Source: Streptomyces rimosus subsp. rimosus (GTDB lineage: Bacteria > Actinomycetota > Actinomycetes > Streptomycetales > Streptomycetaceae). From it: a stretch of DNA of 15,826 nucleotides. The stretch covers positions 1 through 15,826 of the forward strand of contig NZ_JOCQ01000150.1 in assembly GCF_000720725.1 (NCBI RefSeq). Direction: 5' to 3'. Shown piece by piece: positions 1 through 4,557 of the stretch (within the stretch, counting starts at the first letter, position 1; every line of letters begins with the position of its first letter). The notes beneath the pieces were generated by a model that was not told the origin of the DNA, did not search any database, and was given only the letters and a program-made list of their open reading frames with translations. Made by a program: the position numbers and the translations under genes.

Positions 1-90
1 GCCCGGCTCGTGCCGGGCCAGGCCGCGGTCGAGCGGCTCCCTCTCCTCCCCCTCCGCCCCACCGCCCCATCGCCGCAGGTCAGCGCATGA
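1..90 (+). CDS. Possible 3' end of an upstream gene (partial)
   Basis: The frame starting at base 1 stays open for 29 codons and ends at TGA 88-90. About 26 of the 29 third positions are G or C, as in the real genes here, and the peptide (beginning ARLVPGQAAVERLPLLPL) looks protein-like. A second plus-strand frame is also open and GC3-rich but encodes mostly Ser, Pro and Arg, so it is less likely. No domain can be recognised in so short a tail. If real, the gene ends inside the Zur-like palindrome in front of zitB and points the same way as zitB. Confidence 0.35.
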   Translation, partial: ARLVPGQAAVERLPLLPLRPTAPSPQVSA

Positions 91-102
91 CAACGGTGTT
101 CA
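88..102. promoter_or_regulatory. Zur-box-like palindrome upstream of zitB
   Basis: TGACAACGGTGTTCA is an imperfect 7-1-7 palindrome. By my count it matches the classical Zur box TGAAAATGATTTTCA at 11 of 15 positions, including both TGA/TCA ends. In S. coelicolor the zinc sensor Zur directly activates the CDF exporter gene zitB, so a Zur site in front of this gene is expected. The match is from memory of the consensus, and binding is inferred. Confidence 0.55.
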
Positions 103-110
103 GCTCCGCG

Positions 111-137
111 TTGCCACATACCCCCCACCCGTAGTTC
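111..137 (+). promoter_or_regulatory. Tentative zitB promoter
   Basis: TTGCCA (111-116) could be a -35 and TAGTTC (132-137) a -10. The 15-nt spacer is short, which would suit a promoter needing an activator. The -35 lies 8 nt after the Zur-like palindrome, which would then be centred about 50 nt before the predicted transcription start. Confidence 0.25.
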
Positions 138-199
138 ACTGCAAGGGCCGACGGCGTCCGCCGGGCGGCGCGGACGCGGCTTTCCGGGAGGCGTACGGC

Positions 200-1129
200 A
201 TGGGCGCGGGACACGACCACGGGGGCGGCGCGGGTACCGGTACGGCGGCCGCCGCCCATCGCGGGCGGCTGCGCGCCGCGCTGGCGCTGACCTCGGGCGT
301 CATGGTCGCCGAGATCATCGGCAGTGCGGTCACCGGCTCGCTGGCGCTGCTGGCCGACGCGGGGCACATGGCCACCGACGTGGTGGGGCTGACCATGGCG
401 CTGCTGGCGATCCGCCTGGCGAACCGGCCCCCGTCGCCGCAGCGCACCTTCGGGCTCGCCCGCGCCGAGATCCTCGCGGCGGTGGCCAACGCGCTGCTGC
501 TGTTCGGGGTGGGCGGGTACGTGCTGGTCACAGCGGTGCCGCGGTTCTTCGAGCCGGTCGAGGTCGAGGGCGGCACGGCGATGGTCTTCGGCGTCGTCGG
601 CCTGCTGGCGAACCTGGTCTCGCTGGCCCTGCTGATGCGCGGCCGGCGCGACAGCCTCAATGTGCGCGGCGCGTTCCTCGAGGTGATGGCGGACGCGCTC
701 GGGTCGGTGGCGGTCATCGTGGCGGCGCTGCTGGTCACCCTGACGGGCTGGTCCGCGGCGGACCCCGTCGCGTCCATCGTGATCGGTCTGATGATCGTCC
801 CGCGGACCTGGAAGCTGTTCCGGGAGTCCCTGGACATCCTGCTGGAGGCGGCACCGAAAGGCGTGGACATGACGGAGGTACGGGCGCACCTGCTGGCGCT
901 GCCCGGCGTGTCGGACGTCCACGACCTGCACGCCTGGACGATCACGTCCGGGATGCCGGTGCTGTCGGCCCACGTGGTCGTCGCCCCCGAGGCGCTGGAC
1001 CCGATGGGCCACGAGAAGCTGCTGCACGACCTGCGCGGCTGTCTGGCCGGGCACTTCGCCGTCGAACACTGCACCTTCCAGCTCGAACCACACGGCCATA
1101 CGGCACATGAGGCGCAGCCGTGCCCATGA
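200..1129 (+). CDS. zitB: CDF-family zinc exporter (ZitB/CzcD-like)
   Basis: A 309-aa cation diffusion facilitator that exports zinc across the cytoplasmic membrane by proton antiport. The start is ATG 200, with GGGAGG at 186-191 and an 8-nt spacer. A short Gly/His N-terminus (GHDHGGG) precedes the membrane domain, roughly residues 25-205, with about six hydrophobic segments. The second segment has the metal motif H56-xxx-D60 in LADAGHMATD. The fifth has E161-xxx-D165 (FLEVMADALGS), where E. coli-type exporters usually have His-xxx-Asp. From about residue 210 comes the cytoplasmic dimerisation domain with the family signature VHDLHAWTITSG, and the tail is His/Cys-bearing. idi starts 50 nt downstream on the same strand. 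A Zur-box-like site upstream supports zinc control. The symbol rests on family, Zur box and remembered neighbourhood; cobalt or cadmium transport cannot be excluded. Confidence 0.82.
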   Translation: MGAGHDHGGGAGTGTAAAAHRGRLRAALALTSGVMVAEIIGSAVTGSLALLADAGHMATDVVGLTMALLAIRLANRPPSPQRTFGLARAEILAAVANALLLFGVGGYVLVTAVPRFFEPVEVEGGTAMVFGVVGLLANLVSLALLMRGRRDSLNVRGAFLEVMADALGSVAVIVAALLVTLTGWSAADPVASIVIGLMIVPRTWKLFRESLDILLEAAPKGVDMTEVRAHLLALPGVSDVHDLHAWTITSGMPVLSAHVVVAPEALDPMGHEKLLHDLRGCLAGHFAVEHCTFQLEPHGHTAHEAQPCP

Positions 1130-1179
1130 TGCGGGCGCGCCTGGGGCAGACTTGAGCGGCGAGGAGACCTACGACAAGG

Positions 1180-1797
1180 ATGGGCATGCCGATCACACCT
1201 GCCAACGGACAGACCGCCGGGACCGCGGCGGCGAACCCACCGGGCGCCGCCGCCGAACCGATCTTGCTTGAGCTGGTCGACGAGGACGGCACGACGATCG
1301 GCACCGAGGAGAAGCTCACCGCGCACCAGCCCCCGGGCCTGCTGCACCGGGCGTTCTCGGTCTTCCTCTTCGACGACCGGGGGCGGCTGCTGCTCCAGCG
1401 CCGGGCGCTGGGCAAGTACCACTCCCCCGGTGTCTGGTCCAACACCTGCTGCGGCCATCCGTACCCGGGCGAGACGCCGTTCGCCGCCGCGGCGCGGCGC
1501 ACCGCCGAGGAGCTGGGCGTGGCCCCGGCGCTGCTCGGCGAGGCCGGTACGGTCCGCTACAACCACCCGGACCCGGACTCCGGGCTGGTCGAGCAGGAGT
1601 ACAACCACCTGTTCGTGGGGCTGGTGCGGGACGCTCCGCAGCCGGACCCGGAGGAGGTCGGCGAGATCGCGTTCGTGACGCCCGGAGAGCTGGCCGAGCG
1701 GCACGAGCAGGCGCCGTTCTCGGCGTGGTTCATGACCGTGCTGGACGCGGCGCGGCCGGCCGTACGGGAACTCACGGGGCCGGCGGCGGGCTGGTAG
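1180..1797 (+). CDS. idi: Isopentenyl-diphosphate delta-isomerase, type 1
   Basis: Interconverts IPP and DMAPP, balancing the C5 units for isoprenoids such as quinone side chains, carotenoids and hopanoids; cytosolic and Mg/Mn-dependent. The 205-aa protein has the type 1 (Nudix-fold) signatures. SNTCCGHP (88-95) holds the catalytic Cys91, and VEQEYNHLF (138-146) holds the acidic pair with Glu140 as likely catalytic acid. His49, His56 and His93 fit the metal site. The Nudix-like helix ARRTAEELG (105-113) follows. Family members are about 180-230 aa, so it is complete. ATG 1180 has GAGGAG at 1161-1166 (13-nt spacer); ATG 1186, two codons in, has AAGGA at 1176-1180 (5-nt spacer) and is equally possible. 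It lies 50 nt after zitB and may be cotranscribed. Its last 26 bases overlap the end of the convergent ATP-binding gene. Confidence 0.95.
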   Translation: MGMPITPANGQTAGTAAANPPGAAAEPILLELVDEDGTTIGTEEKLTAHQPPGLLHRAFSVFLFDDRGRLLLQRRALGKYHSPGVWSNTCCGHPYPGETPFAAAARRTAEELGVAPALLGEAGTVRYNHPDPDSGLVEQEYNHLFVGLVRDAPQPDPEEVGEIAFVTPGELAERHEQAPFSAWFMTVLDAARPAVRELTGPAAGW

Positions 1798-2278
1798 GCC
1801 CGTCCGCCGGCGGGGCGAGCGGCAACTCGGCCCAGACCGCCTTGCCGCCGCTCGCCGTGTGCTCGACGTCGCACTTGCCGCCCGCCTCGGCCGTGAGCAT
1901 CTTGACCAGCCACAGGCCGCGCCCGCCGACGTCCCCCTCGTCCGCCTCGACGGCCTTGGGGCGGTACGGATGCTCGTCCTCGACGGCGACCCGGACCCAG
2001 CCCGCGCCGACGGTGACCTCGACGGTGATCTCCGGGGAGAGCAGCGCGGCGTGCTGCACGGCGTTGGTGACCAGTTCGGAGGCGATCAGCAGCAGGGCGT
2101 CCATGACCTCCTCGGCGGCCGGTACGCGCTGCTGGGCGAGCAGGTCCCGGACCGCGTGCCGCGCCTGGGGCACCGAGGACTCCAGCGCCGGCGCGGTGAA
2201 GCGCCAGACGCCTTCGTACGCGAGCGGGGCGGTCAGCTCCTCGGGGGGTTCGGCCGGGGGTCCGGAAGACATCCTCAC
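1772..2278 (-). CDS. RsbW-like ATP-binding protein (HATPase_c_2, orphan anti-sigma-factor type)
   Basis: A 168-aa GHKL-ATPase-fold protein. The N-box is IASELVTNAVQHA (about 66-78), the G1 region is VEDEHPYRPK with its conserved Asp, and the G2 loop is GGRGLWLVKML. Single-domain proteins of this type are very numerous in Streptomyces; some are serine kinases acting on anti-anti-sigma factors, but most have no assigned partner. No anti-sigma antagonist or sigma factor lies next to it, so its target is unknown. The reading frame begins with GTG 2278; ATG 2272 is two codons inside (GTG-AGG-ATG). Neither has a clear Shine-Dalgarno. The Pro-rich C-terminus lies antisense to the last codons of idi, a 26-bp convergent overlap. 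Confidence 0.85.
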   Translation of the reverse strand: MRMSSGPPAEPPEELTAPLAYEGVWRFTAPALESSVPQARHAVRDLLAQQRVPAAEEVMDALLLIASELVTNAVQHAALLSPEITVEVTVGAGWVRVAVEDEHPYRPKAVEADEGDVGGRGLWLVKMLTAEAGGKCDVEHTASGGKAVWAELPLAPPADGPTSPPPAP

Positions 2279-2301
2279 GTAACGAGTGTTGGTTCTGCGC
2301 T

Positions 2302-2311
2302 GGTCCGGACC
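2302..2311. repeat. 10-bp palindrome upstream of the RsbW-like gene
   Basis: GGTCCGGACC is a perfect palindrome 24 nt upstream of the GTG start of the minus-strand gene. It could be an operator, but short GC palindromes are common at this base composition. Confidence 0.25.
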
Positions 2312-2352
2312 GACCCGCTGAACAGAAGTCAGCCTCTATCGACGCCTTCTGA

Positions 2353-2388
2353 CCGATAACGCAATCGGAAATCGGCCCTACGACCGAT
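2353..2388. promoter_or_regulatory. Cluster of four CCGAT/ATCGG half-sites
   Basis: CCGAT occurs at 2353-2357 and 2384-2388, and its inverse ATCGG at 2364-2368 and 2371-2375, giving two back-to-back inverted pairs in 36 bp. They lie in an unusually AT-rich gap behind the HdeD-like gene and in front of the RsbW-like gene. On the minus strand a weak promoter can be drawn through the site (TTGCGT at 2362-2357, 18 nt, GATAGA at 2338-2333). An operator for the RsbW-like gene is the natural reading; the regulator is unknown. Confidence 0.4.
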
Positions 2389-2421
2389 CCTGTCCTATTT
2401 GTTTCTCGTTCAAGGACCGCC

Positions 2422-3090
2422 CTATGGGGCCGGTGGGTGGCCGGTGGCGTCCGGTGCGGCGGGTGCGCCGTCCCGCGCGGTACCGCGGCCGCCCGCCACC
2501 ATGCCGACGATCCGCCGGCCGCCGACCCCCATCGCGATCAGGCCGAGCCCGTCGAAGAGCAGCGCGAGGGAGAAGAAGCAGCCGATCACGTACCGGCTGC
2601 TGTGCGGCCAGTCGCCGAGCACCAGCACGCCCAGCAGGATGCCGAAGGCCCCCTGCACCAGCGTCCAGCCGAACTGCGGCCCCCGGACGACCGCCCCGCC
2701 GACCAGCCGGAAGACCCCGCCGGTCAGGAACAGCAGCGCGGCGAACATCGTCAGGCCCGCCGCGGCGACCTCCGGCTGACGGATGACGACCACGCCCGCC
2801 GCGATGTTCAGGGCCGCCACGATCACCGCGAGCCAGAAGAAGCTGGAGCCGCGCGACTGGATCGCGTGCAGCAGCCCCACCACACCGCCGATCAGCAGCA
2901 GCCAGCCGAACAGCAGCATCGAGGTGAGGGTCGCGAACCCGACGTACACCAGGCCCACCAGGCCCGCGAGCACCAGGACCCCGCCGAGCACCGCCAGCCA
3001 GGCGAAGCCGCGCCGCAGCTCGCCCGCTTCCCGTGTCCCCGGGGACGTGCCGCGCGCCGGGCGCTTCGAGGATCTGCGAGTGCCGATCAT
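2422..3090 (-). CDS. HdeD/DUF308-family membrane protein
   Basis: A 222-aa integral membrane protein. ATG 3090 is preferred because AGGAGG (3102-3097) sits exactly 6 nt before it; an in-frame GTG at 3105 would bury that site. A basic N-terminus of about 30 residues (GTRRSSKRPARG) is followed by six hydrophobic segments, roughly WLAVLGGVLVLAGLVGLVYV, SMLLFGWLLLIGGVVGLL, FFWLAVIVAALNIAAGVVVI, LTMFAALLFLTGGVFRLVG, WTLVQGAFGILLGVLVLG and VIGCFFSLALLFDGLGLIAM, and a Gly/Ala/Pro-rich tail. Short two-helix repeats of this kind typify HdeD and DUF308 proteins. E. coli HdeD contributes to acid resistance at high cell density; no molecular function is known for the actinobacterial members. It is monocistronic, with its own promoter (3121-3149) just after the tRNA terminator. 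Confidence 0.85.
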   Translation of the reverse strand: MIGTRRSSKRPARGTSPGTREAGELRRGFAWLAVLGGVLVLAGLVGLVYVGFATLTSMLLFGWLLLIGGVVGLLHAIQSRGSSFFWLAVIVAALNIAAGVVVIRQPEVAAAGLTMFAALLFLTGGVFRLVGGAVVRGPQFGWTLVQGAFGILLGVLVLGDWPHSSRYVIGCFFSLALLFDGLGLIAMGVGGRRIVGMVAGGRGTARDGAPAAPDATGHPPAP

Positions 3091-3120
3091 CACCGTCCTC
3101 CTCACGGACGCCTTTGTCCC

Positions 3121-3149
3121 GGTATACCCCCTTCAGGGCCGAATGGCAG
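3121..3149 (-). promoter_or_regulatory. Promoter of the HdeD-like gene
   Basis: Reading the minus strand, CTGCCA (3149-3144) and TATACC (3126-3121) are separated by 17 nt. This gives a start site near 3114 and a leader of about 24 nt carrying the AGGAGG site. It lies between the tRNA terminator and the gene, where a promoter is needed. Confidence 0.45.
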
Positions 3150-3158
3150 CACACACGA

Positions 3159-3197
3159 CAGCAGGCCCGGTGCTCGTCATGAGCACCGGGCCTGCTG
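3159..3197 (-). terminator. Strong hairpin terminator after tRNA-fMet
   Basis: Perfect 17-bp inverted repeat (arms 3159-3175 and 3181-3197, core GCAGGCCCGGTGCTC) with a 5-nt loop at 3176-3180. It begins 6 bases past the tRNA 3' end and is followed on the minus strand by a T-containing tract (TGTCGTGTGTG partly overlapping the stem). It is the strongest terminator in the window and ends the tRNA transcript. Confidence 0.88.
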
Positions 3198-3203
3198 CGG
3201 AAG

Positions 3204-3277
3204 TAGCGGGGACAGGATTTGAACCTGCGACCTCTGGGTTATGAGCCCAGCGAGCTACCGAGCTGCTCCACCCCGCG
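3204..3277 (-). tRNA. Initiator tRNA-fMet (CAT anticodon)
   Basis: The minus strand folds into a complete 74-nt cloverleaf. The acceptor stem is CGCGGGG with CCCCGCT, the D stem is GAGC/GCTC, the anticodon stem-loop is CTGGG-CTCATAA-CCCAG, and the T arm is GCAGG-TTCAAAT-CCTGT. Three features mark it as the initiator: an unpaired 1:72 position (C opposite U), an A11:U24 pair in the D stem, and three consecutive G:C pairs at the base of the anticodon stem. The 3' CCA is not encoded, since A73 is followed by CTT, so it is added afterwards. It is a single tRNA gene with its own promoter and terminator. Confidence 0.96.
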
Positions 3278-3289
3278 TCGGTTCCGCCC

Positions 3290-3319
3290 ACCTTACGGGG
3301 CGCCGGGCCGTACGCCAAA
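3290..3319 (-). promoter_or_regulatory. Promoter of tRNA-fMet
   Basis: On the minus strand TTTGGC (3319-3314), an 18-nt spacer and TAAGGT (3295-3290) give a plausible vegetative promoter. Its start site would be near 3283, about 6 nt before the mature 5' end. The first copy of the 22-bp repeat begins at its -35 edge. Confidence 0.5.
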
Positions 3320-3384
3320 TCGCCGGGCGACCACCTCCCGATCGCCGGACGGCCGCCCCCCGACCGCCGGGCGGTCACTTCCCG
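3319..3384. repeat. Three tandem imperfect 22-bp repeats
   Basis: Copies at 3319-3340, 3341-3362 and 3363-3384 share the skeleton AYCGCCGGRCGR...CCCG. Copy 1 matches copy 2 and copy 3 at 18 of 22 positions each. The array fills the gap between the tRNA promoter and the MarR gene and ends 10 bp inside the MarR gene, covering its stop codon. It resembles a decayed minisatellite. The third copy also contains GACCGCC-G-GGCGGTC (3362-3376), a weak hairpin that might help end the MarR transcript. Confidence 0.6.
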
Positions 3385-3800
3385 GCAAGGTGCGCGGTCA
3401 GGCGGGACAGCAGGGTCACACAGTCCCGCAGCCGCCGCTGTTCTTCAGGACTGCACGTGTCGCGGATGGCGGCGTTGAGGGTACGGGCGCGCTGCTCGCG
3501 TTCGCGTCGCAGGCGGGCGCGGCCGGCGTCGGTGATGTGCACCAGGAGTTTGCGACGGTCGCCGGGGTGCGGCTCGGTGCGCGCCAAGCCGCCGCCGACG
3601 AGTTCCTTCACGGACTTGGCGGCCGACTGGTGGGTGACGCCGCGCCGGTGGGCGAGGTCGGCCGTGGTCAGCGGGCCGCCCCGGTCGAGATAGCCGAGGG
3701 CGGCCGCCTCCCCGGGCGGCATGGAGTCCACCGTCCGTACCGCCCGTACCAGCTCGCCGATCGACTGCCGGAGATCCTCGGCCAGCGCGTCTTCGTCCAT
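3375..3800 (-). CDS. MarR-family transcriptional regulator
   Basis: A 141-aa winged-helix repressor of the MarR type, expected to dimerise and release DNA on binding a small ligand or on oxidation. The order is typical: N-terminal dimerisation helix (about 1-30), AALGYLDRGGPLTTADLAHRRGVTHQSAAKSVKELVGGGLARTE as helix-turn-helix (about 33-75, broken here only by my reading, continuous in the protein), wing EPHPGDRRKLLVHITDAG (about 75-92), and long C-terminal helices with a Cys near residue 125. ATG 3800 has AAGG 7 nt upstream; GTG 3806, two codons earlier, would overlap that site. It is divergent from the MBL-fold hydrolase, and the compound palindrome at 3828-3851 between them is the obvious operator for both genes. 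Autoregulation and control of the hydrolase are inferred. Confidence 0.9.
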   Translation of the reverse strand: MDEDALAEDLRQSIGELVRAVRTVDSMPPGEAAALGYLDRGGPLTTADLAHRRGVTHQSAAKSVKELVGGGLARTEPHPGDRRKLLVHITDAGRARLRREREQRARTLNAAIRDTCSPEEQRRLRDCVTLLSRLTAHLAGK

Positions 3801-3827
3801 GCGCACACCTTAGCCGAGGAATGGAAA

Positions 3828-3851
3828 CAAGTTGTACAACTTGGTTGTACA
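3828..3851. promoter_or_regulatory. Compound MarR operator: two overlapping perfect palindromes
   Basis: CAAGTTGTACAACTTG (3828-3843) is a perfect 16-bp palindrome. It overlaps a second perfect inverted repeat, TGTACAAC-TTG-GTTGTACA (3833-3851). The half-site GTTGTAC is therefore present three times in 24 bp. The site lies between divergent genes, 28 nt upstream of the MarR start and 35 nt upstream of the hydrolase start, where bound dimers would block both promoters. Exact -35 and -10 boxes could not be fixed. Confidence 0.8.
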
Positions 3852-3886
3852 GTTTTCTCGCATCCCGAGCGAAAGGTTTTCCTCCC

Positions 3887-4528
3887 GTGCAGCTCACCAA
3901 GTTCGGCCACGCCTGTGTCCGCGTCGAGAAGGACGGTCGGCGCCTGGTCATCGACCCGGGCGGACTCACCGGCCCGGAGGCGCTGGACGGCGCCGACGCG
4001 GTCCTGGTCACCCACGAGCACTTCGACCACTTCTCGGAGGAGACGCTGCGCCGGGCGGCCGAGTGCAACCCGCGCCTGCGCATCTGGACCAACTCCGCCG
4101 TCACCGAGCAGCTGGACGGCCTCGGCACCCGGGTCACCGCCGTCGGGGACGGTACGGCCTTCACCGCGGACGGCTTCGACGTCCAGGTCCACGGCACCTG
4201 GCACGAGGTGATCCACCCCGACATCCCGCGCGTCACCAACGTCGGGTTCCTCATCGACGGCGCCCTCTTCCACCCCGGGGACGCCCTGACCGTCCCCGGG
4301 ACCTCCGTCGATACGCTGCTGCTGCCGGTGCACGCCCCCTGGTCCACCACCGGCCGCCTGATCGACTACGTACGTGAGGTCGCCCCGCGGGACGCCTACG
4401 CCATTCACGACGGCGCCCTCAACGACATCGGCACCGCGATGGTCGGCGGCTTGCTGGGCGAGAACGGACCCGGCATCGCCGCGCGCTACCGGCGTCTGGC
4501 CCCGGGCGAGACCGTCCGGGTCGGCTGA
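3887..4528 (+). CDS. MBL-fold metal-dependent hydrolase (UlaG/COG2220-like)
   Basis: A 213-aa cytosolic metallo-beta-lactamase-fold hydrolase. GTG 3887 is chosen because the fold starts at once (QLTKFGHACVRVE), GAAAGG lies at 3871-3876 with a 10-nt spacer, and the alternative ATG 3821 would translate through the MarR operator. The metal motif is T-H43-E-H45-F-D47-H48. Later ligand candidates are His106, FH129PGD132, LPVH149APW and AIH174DG. This pattern fits the COG2220 branch that includes L-ascorbate-6-phosphate lactonase UlaG, and no extra domain is present. The substrate cannot be read from sequence. Pairing with a divergent MarR regulator suggests a detoxification or degradation step induced by its own substrate. 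Confidence 0.88.
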   Translation: MQLTKFGHACVRVEKDGRRLVIDPGGLTGPEALDGADAVLVTHEHFDHFSEETLRRAAECNPRLRIWTNSAVTEQLDGLGTRVTAVGDGTAFTADGFDVQVHGTWHEVIHPDIPRVTNVGFLIDGALFHPGDALTVPGTSVDTLLLPVHAPWSTTGRLIDYVREVAPRDAYAIHDGALNDIGTAMVGGLLGENGPGIAARYRRLAPGETVRVG

Positions 4529-4557
4529 GCGCCGGACGGGAGGGTCGTGAAGCGGCC

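Noticed and set aside
1..18. GCCCGGC-TCGT-GCCGGGC hairpin as a terminator
   Set aside because: It lies inside the likely coding tail at 1-90, has only a 7-bp stem and no T tract, and its context to the left is not visible.
80..1108. Long open minus-strand frame opposite zitB
   Set aside because: It is Arg/His/Gln-rich with no domain, mirrors the codon structure of zitB, and is a typical high-GC shadow frame.
2779..3180. Plus-strand frames across the HdeD-like gene
   Set aside because: They are shadows of a clear six-helix membrane protein with a perfect ribosome site on the other strand.
3161..3277. tRNA-associated integration site (attB) with an element
   Set aside because: No integrase gene, no repeated tRNA 3' end and no mobile cargo are present on either side.
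3821..3886. N-terminal extension of the MBL hydrolase from ATG 3821
   Set aside because: It would translate through the MarR operator, has no ribosome site, and adds residues unrelated to the fold; GTG 3887 has GAAAGG upstream and begins the homology.
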